A stretch of DNA of 64,000 bases, taken from NCBI GenBank assembly GCA_010093705.1, contig MU006091.1, positions 362,702 to 426,701 of the forward strand, given 5' to 3'. The stretch is from Patellaria atrata CBS 101060 (taxonomy: Eukaryota > Ascomycota > Dothideomycetes > Patellariales > Patellariaceae). The translations under genes were made by a program, and so were the position numbers. Every line of letters starts with the position of its first letter. Position 1 is the stretch's first letter. The notes below the pieces were generated by a model. The model saw only the letters and a list, made by a program, of their open reading frames with translations, was not told the DNA's origin and searched no databases. Shown one piece after another: positions 12,665-24,032 of the stretch.

Positions 12665-13660
12665 ATTGATTAGGTGTGATCAGGTATAACTGAGAATGAC
12701 GCTGGCAATGTAAAGACAAAGATTTCAAGTAGTAGCCAAAGGGTGACAGTTGGATAGAAGAGGGCTACCTTACTGACAACATAAAAGACATTTGGCTTGT
12801 GAAATCCGGGGGAGGGTCCCCTTTGGTCCCCGCCATCAGCCATGATTTTGCTTGCTCAGAGGGAGTGATTTCCCTGCCGAATTAGACCGAGGCATTTCCC
12901 TCTTTCGTCATTTCCGTGCTCACTAATCGATCCTTCCTCTTTGTGTCCACACCTCACATCCAAAAGGTATCTGGACTTCATCACTGCTAATCTTATCATT
13001 TGCATAACAAAGTGCATGCGATAATGACACGCATTGGATACTGACGCATGACCGACCTAGGAACTGATTCACCAAACGCAGAGCTAGATAAATACTCTGT
13101 AGGGAGCACTTGAAGCTTACTATCTCTTGTGTTCCTATCAATACTTTACGCTCAGACGACGGTTAAACGTTAACAGAAGGTAGCCAAATGAATTCTGAGA
13201 TAAAAGAACGACCTCCATCTCCATCCCGAATACCAAAGAATATGAATTCAGCAGACCGTGGATAGGTCGAGAAGCCGCAATCTGTGGCACTATTATCAAC
13301 AATGTACTATACCATACATTGACCAATTCTCACTGTTGACATACAGTACTAGAAGTAGGTACCAGTATCATCAGTTCTGCATACATATCCCGTACAGTAC
13401 TCCATACCCTACTCCTCTTCAGCATGTTGATGGTAATGAACATGTGGAGGCTAGTGAGTGTTCACATTCTCTGTTTTAATAATTCATCCACGGACATTGA
13501 TAACAGTTCTTATGACGGAATTCATATCTCTTTTCAATTGGCAAAATTGACGTTAGAAAATCTCCCCCTCGGCTCGAATATTCTTTTTACTGTTCACAGG
13601 AACTTCCCCATAGATCAAGAGACAGAGGCAAAATAATGAATACATGAGAAGTATCTCTAA
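12665..13660. other. Intergenic, no gene seen
   Basis: About 1 kb upstream of the nitronate monooxygenase. It presumably contains that gene's promoter. Open frames here (for example 13258-13479) are short and have no protein character. Confidence 0.4.
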
Positions 13661-14270
13661 GGCTCTCATGGCTCCTTAACACTACTGTACCTAGCAGCTT
13701 TGCGCGAGGCCAAGAGGAAATATGAAGTACTTTACGGAAGTGGGAGAATACTCCACCCGAAAGAGGAAGCACTATTAAGAGCAAGTGCTGAGCAACTGAA
13801 CGATACCAGAAAGGTGCTACAGACTCGAGTTTTAAAAACGAACAGTGGACTCTTGACAAACAAGAAGGACTTTAAACCTCTTCTATTTAGACTGATTCAA
13901 TCGAAAAGTGAAAAAAAAAAAAGTTTCCGATGCCATAGATCAGTTGAGGGTAGAACTAATAGAAGCAGAGTTCTTGCAGGATTTAAAGTACAGACAGACA
14001 AAGAGTAGCAGCTCGTTATGCCCAAAGAGCAATCCAGATCATTGCAGACGGCATAGTCCTCGCACAAACAACCATACTCGGACGTTGGGTACTAATACGG
14101 CCGTACGCCGGTACGTCCGGAAACACGGCAAGCATACAGAGGCCGACAACTGCCGACAATACCAGAAGAGAAGATGCCCGAACACAATAGTACATTGGTT
14201 TACACCGGACGTACAGACTCAGTTACTGCTAGATGACAACTATGACACAAGAAGGAATGTATCTTAGAAT
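13661..14270 (+). pseudogene. Coding relic rich in charged helices, split at an A-run
   Basis: From 13661 a frame reads ALREAKRKYEVLYGSGRILH, then PKEEALLRASAEQLNDTRKV and further charged helical sequence. At a run of twelve A's (13911-13922) the protein-like reading moves to another frame and continues VSDAIDQLRVELIEAEFLQD. A frameshift in that homopolymer explains this. There is no good start codon, and the sequence after about 14010 loses protein character. The style recalls the helical C-terminal parts of large fungal proteins of the DUF3435/FluG-domain type, but that is an impression and not a domain match. I treat it as a fragment of a once larger gene. Confidence 0.4.
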
Positions 14271-15855
14271 GTTGATCTGGCCCACAAAGCAGTACCTTGA
14301 CGCACGATGATAGGGGTTAATATCCGTAGGGCTCGCAAACTTATTAACTTACATTGCTGTGCATATCTCCAGATCTCTTTTGTTAATAATCCGGTGCGGA
14401 ATTGAAGCACATCTCCAACAGGTGGGAGCTAGTGAGAAGATTTGAGTTGATATTTTTGGGGGGTAGATATGCCATTTATGACTTCTCCGTTGCCCGTTTT
14501 CGGCATCCTTACCTTCGGGCTACCGTTTACCGGTTTGCCGAGCGAGTATCCAACATAATATGATGGTGGGCTCTCAGCCCTGCCAGGCCTCCCTAGTATG
14601 AATTTTTATCCGTGTGATGAAAGCAGGAGATTGCATGAAGTCTCGAAGCTCGAACAGCGTCATTGGGCCACGATCCGTAGGTGACATCCATTCGGCGACC
14701 TCGATGGACTTTGCTGACAATACTGTACCGTAGGACCGGGTATTGGGGGCCAGGGTTATATCAAATCCAGTTCTTGATTCTCACAGTCGTAGGCCTGCGG
14801 TGCAATCATGTGCTCTTTAGGGCTGAAGATATGAGGAGGGGGCCGATACAATAAGTTTAGAGTTTGCCCGGTATTTTGGTATACCGAGTGCACCAAGTAC
14901 AGTACACCACTGATATCGATGCACTGTTACACAAAGTAGGGGGTTGTCCTTATTTATTAAAGACTTCGTACGCTGAAGGATCGAAGGAGCCGTCCGGGGA
15001 GCCCTGCGCCACGACTTCCGGCATGTATAAGAGAAAAGATCGACAGTTGTGCACACTACTGCAGTTTCTCTCTCTCCCTCTCACCGTCCTGGTGCATCAG
15101 TATGTTAGCTGCTACCAGGCTAATTATGGACAAGAATGCGGTCAAGATTCTCCCCTTATAGGAAGATTAAGGACTTATATGTACAAGAGTAGGGAAAGGG
15201 TAAGCGGAACCTTCCTTGCCCTTTCCCCCAGCTTCACTCGGGGTTGTTTGTCAGCCATACAATTCTGGAGTTGCTTCTCAATATACAACAGTTAGGCCTC
15301 CCGCCCAGCCATGAAGCGATTGGAACCAACAACACTTGTCTAACTCCACTCTTCACCCGCCCCAAAACGTCTCATGAGATTTTATACAAGATAGACGGGC
15401 CACGACGGGCTCATAAAATCGGCCTGCATCGCCTCAGAAGCCCAGATATGCGGTCTACGGGAGGATGCAGATCTGAAAAACGTCCCTTAGAACCAGCACT
15501 AATCCAATTCCTCGCAAAACTCGTCCAAACTTTTGAGTTAATACGCGTACTCCTGTAACCCAAACTGGACAACCCCCGGATCAGAGCCAGGCGGGACGCA
15601 ACGGTTGGAACATGTTGCGTGCACTTCGCCTAGTTCTACCTCTACGTCAAAGCACCAACAGGCTTGCATTAAAGGTCTGGTTTCATGATAAGGCTGAATA
15701 GAAGTTCACTCGGAATTCCGCCGCTACTACTATTACTTAATTACTTATTCACAAAGCTTTTTAACTATCAGTCTGGCAAGCAGGACCACTACTACGAATC
15801 TATTCCTCCTGGAGTCCTGGAAAGAAGTCCAACACAAAAGTAATTACTCTCCCTC
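14271..15855. other. Gene-poor stretch upstream of the zinc-cluster regulator
   Basis: About 1.6 kb with no convincing gene. Plus-strand open frames at 14864-15295 and 15244-15558 lack any recognisable motif or splice structure. The last few hundred bases should contain the promoter of the regulator starting at 15856. Confidence 0.4.
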
Positions 15856-17854
15856 ATGCCGGGCCACACGTCAGCAGTAAGGTCGGGCCGGGTTTACAAA
15901 AGGGAAGCCTGCAACAACTGCTCCGCTGCCAAGAGGGGATGTAGCCGTGAACACCCTATATGCTCCCGATGCTCACGACTCTCCCTATCATGTCATTATC
16001 AGTATGAAAATACACAAGGTATCTAACAGCTTCAACCATACAATCATGGTAACTCGTCTTAACCGTCGTGTAGGAAACCGCTCTGTTCGACATGGAAGTA
16101 CTCCACCAGCTGGTCCAAGAAAATCGCTTGCTAGTGAGAAACGTGAAAAGGTTCATATGATCAGAATCATTGGTGCATGTTTACGATGTAGAATCAAGAA
16201 AAAAGAAGTAGGCCTCACCAAGATTAGCCTTATTTATCATAGTTTATGTTGACTTTTGAAGTGTGACGCCCATTTACACTGCGCTCACTGTTCTGCATTT
16301 GGAAATGCCTTATCGAGGAGCGGCCATATGTGTATCCGAGAAAAGCTGACTGCTTTAAGATATACAGAACTAGGTAGGTGTTGCAAGGTATCTTGGTAAA
16401 ATACCTTACTGACGTCCTCCAGGTCGTTATCTCGATACTATTCAACTCTTCGCCAGCAACGGCATGTCAACACGTGCGTAATCCGATACGCAGTGCTAAG
16501 GCATCCACACTAACTGCTATAAAGATGTCAACCAGCAGGTTCTAGAGAAGCCATGGGACCGTCCATTCTACCAATCACTGCAAGCCGCTCGAGAATCCAA
16601 ACAACTTATTCATCTCGCGGCAAAGTTAGACGCAAGAGAACCGAGGATGTCAGTCCATAGCGATTCAGAGAGATGGAAAGTCAACACGTCTTTCCAAGGT
16701 AGCTGTACTCATGAACCTGTGAGTGTGCATGCGTACGATGGACCCATCACGGAAGAGTGTCTCCAGGCATTGTTTGATGCTACGACGTCGCAACCAGGCA
16801 CTGTATTTACTAGATTGTGCGCAAGATACTCCGACCTTGGCCTACCAGGGGTAAGATTGGTAACTTCTCCTACATAAATACTATGTACCTAACATGGAAT
16901 AGTCCGAACTCGTATCTGCAACACTATCAGCGAACTCGTTTCTCGTCGGCGCAGCAAGCATACACTTCGCCCTGCATCATGGCCTGCTACCTAAAACGGG
17001 CGGACTCGATTTCGTCACCGGCATCGGGTATGCATTCGTCAGCTTGGCTAGCGAGTATGCCTTGTTGACCGAGCTCGAACGATTGATATGGAGCCGGGAA
17101 AGAAGGATACCGGAGAGCCATTGCTTGCCGGTATTCCTGTCCTTGATATGTCGCCAGAATCACTTACTGGATATTGCATGCGCTAGATTGCAGATGAATC
17201 GTAAGTGACGTGGACTTATGGCTCATCCTAATGCATGACGAGTAGGAGAAATCGAATGTTAACGACGCCTACAGAACGCACTGCCGCCGAATTCTATATC
17301 CAGCAAGTGCAAGTGCTGCACTCCCTCGAGCTCGTCTTTTTCGGTTCCAGCAACCCGCTGATGCTGGATTGGACGGCTCCAGGCCGTTACGCCAGGATCG
17401 GCAACGATCCAACCATGCTGAAGCTCATCGCGACCGCGAAAGAGACGCACCAACGTACGTACCCTACCTACCGGTCATTTCGGTTCCTTCTCTACTTGAT
17501 ACCCCTTAAACCCCAAACTCAAAACCCATACTTACCCGTTTCCCTGACAGGTATGAACCTCCGCGCCTGGGTTACGGAATCCCTATCCCACTGCTCCGAA
17601 TCCGAAGCCATCGCCAAAGACATGATGGCCATCTCCAACGTGCTATGGCAAGGTAGGTCCGCACAAGTCCCTCAAAATCCCTATTAACCCTTTGTATTCA
17701 CCCCAATCTACCTTCCATTTTCACACACTCGTGTTTCTGGATGCGAGTGCTGTTCTCACTCCCCGCAGCGCAGAACCCGGAAGACAAACTCGCGGAGCTC
17801 CAGCGCGAATTCAGCGCCTCGTCGTCGCCACCAATCGTCAAGTTGGAGGCGTAG
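15856..17854 (+). CDS. Fungal transcription regulator with two Zn2Cys6-type clusters
   Basis: Nine exons: 15856..16018, 16074..16207, 16262..16373, 16423..16473, 16525..16850, 16903..17200, 17275..17454, 17551..17652, 17769..17854. Every intron is GT..AG, 49-116 bp, and phase is kept throughout, giving 483 aa. Exon 1 encodes a canonical zinc cluster with Cys at residues 19, 22, 29, 36, 39 and 46 (CNNCSAAKRGC, then CSRCSRLSLSC). Exons 2-3 encode a second six-Cys array at 90, 93, 100, 106, 109 and 123 (ACLRCRIKKKEC, then CAHC). Basic residues follow the second Cys in both. The rest is helical (for example LASEYALLTELERLIWSRER), as in fungal regulators, and ends PPIVKLEA. A nuclear DNA-binding factor is inferred. 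The target is unknown. Exon 1 could be a separate upstream gene, but the in-phase joint argues against that. Confidence 0.8.
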
Positions 17855-18601
17855 GACGGATCAGACGGAGCGAGTTTGAAGGGTGTTTTGATGGGTTTGA
17901 GCGCTGGAGTTGGGGGGCGTAATAAAGGAAACGAAACAGGGAAGAGGTATGGGCATGGGAGTGAGAATATAATGAAGGAGTGATAATCGACGACGGGAAT
18001 ACTGAGGTGGCTTCGAAGAGTTGGACGGCGGGGAACGGGAGTAGTATACGCTTAGGTAACTGTACTGTACCGTACTGTACTGGACAGAAATAGGAGCTTT
18101 ACAACATCCACTTTCTAAATCTCCGGGCCACGACACCTCGTGCTGGACACAGTCGACTGGAAAGTTCGCTGGAGGGCAATTGTATTAGGGCAAATAGCAG
18201 TAAAGGCATTAAGCAGACCGAGGGGTGCATTCCCTGGAACAGGAAATCAATTGGAGTCTCGATACCTCATTCACAGAATCACTCAGGCACTTCCTCTATC
18301 GCAATTCTAATTCACAATCCTCAACCCACATGGCAAGAAAGTGCTGTTTTTAGGATAACTCATAACATTTGCCACCAACATGGTGAGCGCACCAACCCCC
18401 CAGGAGGAAAGTGCCCAAAGAAGAAGGTAGTCACGCATCCACCCAAAGTATCTAACCAAGGACAGAAATGGCGTCCAAAGGTCCTGAAACGCCTATTTTA
18501 ACTCCCTCACGCTCAAAGTGCTTCAAACACCAACACCATATATTGTCTGTATCGGCGCCACCACGCCCTAGGGCGCTGGGCGCAGAGATGAAGCGAAACT
18601 C
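17855..18601. other. Intergenic between convergent genes; short GTACT repeats
   Basis: The zinc-cluster regulator and the PhoD-like gene converge here. Around 18058-18083 there is a small run of GTACT/CTGTAC units forming an imperfect palindrome. Nothing else distinctive is seen. A tiny frame starting at 18380 ends after about 15 codons. Confidence 0.4.
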
Positions 18602-20612
18602 TCACGTCCACTGTTCCCAGATCTTCGGTTTCGGTGGAGCGACGAGGGTATACTTCCACGTCTCCTTGCCGTCGACGAAGAGCGTGTAGTCCAAGAAAGC
18701 TTGGTCCGATATTTCTGGAGCTCTGATACTCACGGAGCCGAATTTGTAATTACCCCCTGGGATGTACCTGTGCGGAATCAGTCCCATATCACCAAGGTTA
18801 AGACTGCATATGTAAAAGAAAACTTACTTGATGATCTCATCTCCACCCATCTTCCAGAACGTCCTAACCGGCAAAAAAAACATGCTTAACGGACTCGCAC
18901 TGAACTCATGCACCGTCGCCTCTTTGCTCCACCTGCTGCCCTCAGGCGGGGGAAAACTGACGGCCGCAAATTCATGCCTATCACCACTGAGTACTACAAC
19001 ACCGGTACCGTCCATACTAGCATCCCACATTGCTTCAAGGATCTTTTGCCGCTCCGCGAGGTAGCCGCCCCAGGTATCTTCACCTCCGAAGCGCCAGTTT
19101 TGGGTGAACGGGATAGAAGAAACGACAATCTTCCATCGGACATCAGGGTGGTTCCGATGATGGAGGAACACAAGAAGATCGTCTAGTTGCTCGGCGCCGA
19201 GCATAGTTTTTGCTGGATGGGCATCATGAAGGGGACGTTCTGGGCTGCGGTAGCGTCTAGTATCCATGAGGAAGAAAGAAGTTGGGCCCTGGGTGAACTG
19301 AAAGTATGTTGCGTTCTTACGGACTGCGGGTGGGTTGGCTGCAACATGGTAGAGCTGGAAGGGATCGTAGGCAGCTGCAAAGGGGTCAGTCGTGTTTTTA
19401 TCCCAGTCGTTGGCGATCTCGTGGTCGTCGAGGATGTGAATCCAAGGTAGTGACTCTGTTACAGCAGGCCAGTCGGGCGACGCATATACCTGACGGTACT
19501 GTTTGCGAAAGCTTTCAGCATTGTCCTTGCCGTAGCGAATAGGAACGTCGCGGTAGATGAAGTCACCCAGGAAGATCATGAAGCGTGCTCCCAGATTAGC
19601 CTCTTTGAGGACTTTCGACAGATGTTGGAAGCCACGAATGTGAAGAGGATGATCGAAGGGATTATAGGGAACGCGAGGCTTGATACAGCTCGAGTGGAGG
19701 AATGTGTAGGAATTTCCTGGAGCGATGCCGATGTGGCCCTCTTTAGGGGCGGTTTTGAAGGTTCCAGAATGCCCATTCGAAGTTTTGTATACATAATCTG
19801 TGTCGTCTGCTAGTCGAGTGAGCGTTAGAACCTGCGTAAAGTCGGTTTCTTCTGAAGGTGGAGTGTTTATGGTAGCCCCTTGTCGCCAGTGATCAGAACC
19901 GATTCCTTTCGAAACAGAGTATGTAAGCTTAAGCGGAATATCCGTCGCATTTGGTACTCTGACAAGAATTTCTGCTGAATGTGAAGCGACATATCCAACT
20001 CTAGCGAAGGATAGCTCGTATTCGTGGTAAAGCAATGGGGCTCTGAAGGTATGATCTATAGCCATCGCGAGCAGTGCTGAGTTCACACCAAGCGAAATTA
20101 GATTCCATTTATTCGATTTGAGAACAGGCCAACCAGTCAACAAAGTGCGAAGTTTCTCTTGCCAGGAATGAAGCTCTTCTGGTGCTGGGAGCTCCGCTTT
20201 CGTGACCGTTTTTTTGATACTAATGCTAGTCCTTCTTTCTTTGCGAGGAGATGACCCATTAGTTTCTCGCTCACTGGTCTCTGCTCTGTCTATCTCGATC
20301 GTTGTGATATCATAATGTTGGTCTTGGGTCAATAGCTTGTATAAGCTGGCGGTGTATGCGGCGAATAACGTAGGCAGCAGTTTTGGGCCAAACTACATTT
20401 GAGAAGATCAGTATTGTGTTTTTTCTTTCTACTCCGTATAGAGATTCATCGTTCGTAGCGTAAACTTACGCTATAAGGAATCTATCAAAACTATTAGCAT
20501 GCATTCGACGCGTTGTGAGTTCCAATTGACCTACCCATCTCAGGAACACCCAAACGCTGAATCGTAACACAATAGAGGTGACACCGGTGATCTGTTCTAA
20601 AGTGTGCCCCAT
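18602..20612 (-). CDS. PhoD-like metallophosphatase, membrane-linked, with a 12-nt exon
   Basis: Four exons: 20612..20535, 20481..20470, 20392..18828 and 18767..18602, giving 606 aa. Exon 1 starts MGHTLEQITGVTSIVLRFSV and encodes a hydrophobic segment ending VFLRW. The 12-nt exon adds IPYS. Exon 3 resumes FGPKLLPTLFAAYTASLYKL, a second hydrophobic stretch. The catalytic domain follows, with metal-binding motifs FLGDFIYRD, HILDDHEIANDWD and VVLSGDRHEFAAV. These match PhoD-type alkaline phosphatases/phosphodiesterases, which use Ca and Fe in characterised members. The last exon ends KPKIWEQWT. All joints keep phase. Fungal relatives often have such an N-terminal membrane region, so membrane location is inferred. 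Substrate is unknown. Without the tiny exon the frame would still be kept but four residues would be lost. Confidence 0.88.
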
Positions 20613-21404
20613 GGTGATATCCTATCTCAATCCCATCCGTAAGAGAAGACTGTGGAGGAATTGGTAATCGATTCAGCCTTAATTGTTATGTTAGAAATGT
20701 TGGAAACTTGGACGATGACTGTTTGCGGTGCAATACCTCAACAACGTCCAATCATCTCCAGCAAAACGGATTCAACGAAAAAATCACTGGAATAATTGCG
20801 ATTTCGTGAAGAAGAAAGCTTTAAAAGATAAACAGAGCTTTGCTGGATTTAAAAGCGCGAAGTGTATCAAAAGACCTACAAGAGCTTGGGTTTCGATATG
20901 AACGCTTGACACGACGTCACGTTCACGCACGAATCCCATAGTGGAATGTGCATTGCTAATACCAAAGCGTGCAAACCTAAGGTATGGCAGCATGTGAGAG
21001 AGGATAGTGCACTTCAGCACGAACGATCAACTATGATGATATAGGAGCATAATATTAGATGGGTAAGATTTATCTAGTAATAGGTATTACTTCACTTGCC
21101 ATCAGTCTTATGCTAAGCCGTACGATACCCCTTATCCTACGATCAGGTACGATTTCAGTGTACAAACATTTGGCATTTCAGCAGAAGTCAGAATTGGGAG
21201 TATCCCATTGTGTGTACAGCATCGGTAGGGTAGCTAACGAGGTTCTACCCCGATTAAGGATGGTTTCAGACATCAGAATCTCAACAGTTGTGATACAGCA
21301 ATGACACATTTCACAGATCGATGGCAAGGGTTCTTGAGCAGTATCAGTGGTTCTATTAGCCCTGCCTTTATTGAAAGCGCTGTTCAAGAATACCTAATAT
21401 ATGC
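20613..21404. other. Intergenic, no gene seen
   Basis: About 790 bases: the promoter side of the PhoD-like gene, then the 3' flank of QTRT2. Open frames at 20784-21020 and 21059-21304 have no recognisable features. Confidence 0.4.
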
Positions 21405-22948
21405 TTAGCTTTGTGCACTTTCCGCAAAACCAACGGCTTCTAGATCTTTAGACATAGTTTCAGGACCCGAAATCGGTGCTTCTGCATTCTTTTCCTCGCC
21501 GTCCTTTAACATGGTATACGGAGCAGGATTCTTCTTTGGCTCATTAGGGCCTTCAGATTTAAACTGGTACCCTCGAATTCTATCACAGTCAGCAAGAGCT
21601 CCCACTTCACTACATGTGCAATCATACCTTGGGCCTTGTCCTGTTTTCTCTGGTAACTCCACCGCATAGAACTGCTCGAATCTCGAAACTTCGTCTTCGA
21701 ATGTACAAGATTCGATGCTATCGCGGATACCCACGAAGAACTCGTCCATAACGTGGTGATTGTGAATTTGCAACAGGTTCCATGCAAGCATTTCTTTAGC
21801 GTTTAGGAGGTGCTGAATATATGCTCGATGATGCTTTGTACAAGCGTAACACTTGCAGTTGGGACGAAGTGACGAAATATCAGTCGCGTGTTCTGAGGAC
21901 CACATGTCGATTCCAAGAGGATGTCTTCCCCTAATGTCACCTTTAGTTTGAGGAGCAGGGAAGCAAAAATCTAGCGCGATTCCAGCGTCCGTAGCCGCTC
22001 CGATGAAGGGAATCGTGAATATATCCATGCCTAGAAGAACCTGATTGAGAAGCTTGTGTGGATTTGATAGTTCACTGAAAGATAATCGGGGTAATGATGC
22101 GAGCTGATCGGGAATCTCTATCACTGATTCAGACTCGTAAAGAGCCAGCCCTGATATATGCTCCACCATATCATCTGCCAATTGATCCAGATACCAGGAC
22201 TGTAGTTCACCAGTTATCGGTAAAATAGGAGCAAATAATTGAAATGCTGAACTCTTCGTCAGCTTGTCTAGTCCAGTCTTGGCCGATATCATATCCTTCA
22301 TCCATGTTGCCGTTCTATCAGACATTTTATCTATCCTCTTTAGACTTGGTTTGAGCTGTCCAAATGGGATGTCTGCAATGCTAACCACTATATCCGGTCG
22401 AACCTTCTGCGCTACGATTGCGTATTCAGAAGTCTCCAGCTTGCCAAAACCGATAGAGGTCAATATGCCTATGGCAGTATTGGTATTTGATGCTGGATAT
22501 GATACTGGAGGTTGTCTTCGCGCTCCAAATATGGTGATGGTTTCCTGAGGTAATGCTATGAACTTCTTCAATGGCGATGTGCCATCGTCTGTTTTTACTT
22601 GATATAACGGAGGGGTATTTGGCGGTACTTTCTCTATATCTTGCAAGCTCCAGTTAGAGCGCGACTGTAAGCTTATTGTACAGAAACGATAACTACCTAA
22701 GACTTACAATCTTCAAGCGCAATATAAACACCAGGGCAGTTCATATGCTTTCTGTATACATCTTGGGATATGTGAGGAATGACACCTCTGGATGTAATCC
22801 CAATATAATGCGGCGTATCAATTGTGGCTTTGCCGGGAAAAGAGAACTTTCCCAGCCTTGCCTCGATCTGAGGTAGGGTTTTGAGGATATTAAACGAGAT
22901 CATCTCTTCTGGTAATCGAGAGAGCTTATCGGATGTCATTCCAGCCAT
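21405..22948 (-). CDS. QTRT2: Queuine tRNA-ribosyltransferase accessory subunit 2
   Basis: The non-catalytic partner of the enzyme that swaps guanine 34 for queuine in GUN-anticodon tRNAs. Two exons: 22948..22708 and 22639..21405, giving 491 aa. Exon 1 holds IDTPHYIGITSRGVIPHISQ, the family's N-terminal signature. The intron 22707..22640 (GTAAGT..CAAG) joins to give GVYIALEDYIEKVPPNTPP. Near the C-terminus PLGIDMWSSEHATDISSLRP precedes the zinc site CKCYACTKHHRAYIQH, with the fourth ligand His later. The frame is open upstream to beyond 23020 without an ATG; I chose MAGMTSDKLSRLPEE at 22948, and the ATG nine bases downstream (22939) is also possible. It lies head to head with thymidylate kinase, 159 bp apart. 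Queuine itself is scavenged from outside by eukaryotes. Confidence 0.92.
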
Positions 22949-23107
22949 ACTTGCATCGTGACCGGTAGACTGTTTCGATATGTGAAGTCGCGCAAATGCT
23001 TGACGCGAATTTGATGCCAAGCAAGCTTCCGAAACTGTACAGGACCTTAACGTCTTCTACTCCGCTTAAACACGAACAAGGAAACCGAAAATCTCCAGTC
23101 TAAGAAA
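22949..23107. promoter_or_regulatory. Short bidirectional promoter, QTRT2 / thymidylate kinase
   Basis: Only 159 bp separate the two divergent start codons. Both core promoters and 5' leaders must fit here or overlap. No clear TATA box is visible, as is common for housekeeping fungal genes. Confidence 0.5.
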
Positions 23108-23918
23108 ATGCGCGGCAAATTGGTAGTTTTTGAAGGTCTTGATAAAGCAGGCAAATCGACACAATGTGCGCGTCTCATAGAAACTTTGCAGAAGCGAGGC
23201 CATCAAGTACGACATCAACGGTTTCCGGGTATGTTAGGTCTTCCTCAATATGCTTTGTAATTATCCTTATGGATCTTTTTCAGTTTCACGTGTCTCTTAC
23301 TCACTATGATTTGCTATCTTTCAGCTGATCTGATATATAGACAGAACGACACCAATCGGCCAGATGATAGACAGCTATCTCAGGGGCAAGAATGAACAGG
23401 AAGATCATGTCATACATCTATTATTTTCTGCTAACAGATGGGAAGCAGCGTATGTAGAATGTTTACTATTTCAGTTCATCGTCATCTAACTATTTAATAG
23501 AACTACAATCTTGAAAGATATCAAGAATGGGACAACCGTGGTTGTTGACCGCTATTATTATTCAGGTTGCGTCTATTCTGCCGCCAAAGGCAATCCAATT
23601 CTTGATCTAGCTTGGGCAAGACATCCTGAAGAGGGGCTGCCCCGACCCGATCTTTGCGTATTTCTGGACATCTCTGCCGCAGATGCCGCCAAGCGCGGTG
23701 GATTCGGAGAAGAGAAGTACGAGAGCAAGAATATGCAGGATAGGGTGCGTGAGCTCTTTGGCGTGCTGAAAGCAGCACCTGAGAAAGATGATTTCGTAAC
23801 TATTGATGCTGGGCGTTCCATGGAGGACGTTGAGACTGCTATCCTCCATGCAGTGCTCAGTAGGTTCCGGGATATCGATGACAAAGGTACCGATCTTGGC
23901 CAAGTAGCTCCATGGTAG
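23108..23918 (+). CDS. CDC8: Thymidylate (dTMP) kinase
   Basis: Phosphorylates dTMP to dTDP with ATP, the last specific step before dTTP. Three exons: 23108..23228, 23341..23449 and 23501..23918, giving 215 aa, the normal length. The P-loop GLDKAGKST lies at about residues 10-18, and QRFPDRTTPIGQMIDSYL marks the nucleoside-binding DR region formed across the first splice joint. VVVDRYYYSGCVYSAAKG is the conserved DRY segment, and the lid region sits near RGGFGEEKYE. Introns of 112 and 51 bp keep phase. It converges on SLX1 with 114 bp between stops. Essential for DNA replication and probably cell-cycle regulated, but no MluI-type box was verified upstream. Confidence 0.95.
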
Positions 23919-24032
23919 CATAGGACAATCCAATGCGTGATAGAACCCAGGCGAATCAGAACGGAACTGCGTGAACACCTTCCAGACAGGTTTCACCCGA
24001 GGTTCTGCACATTAACCTAGGAGGTGAACCTC

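Noticed and set aside
14864-15558. Two overlapping plus-strand open frames of 100-140 codons
   Set aside because: No motif, no consistent splice structure and no protein-like codon pattern.
18058-18083. Repeated GTACT units considered as a CRISPR-like or binding-site array
   Set aside because: Only about 25 bp long with no spacers; a chance palindromic microsatellite is enough to explain it.
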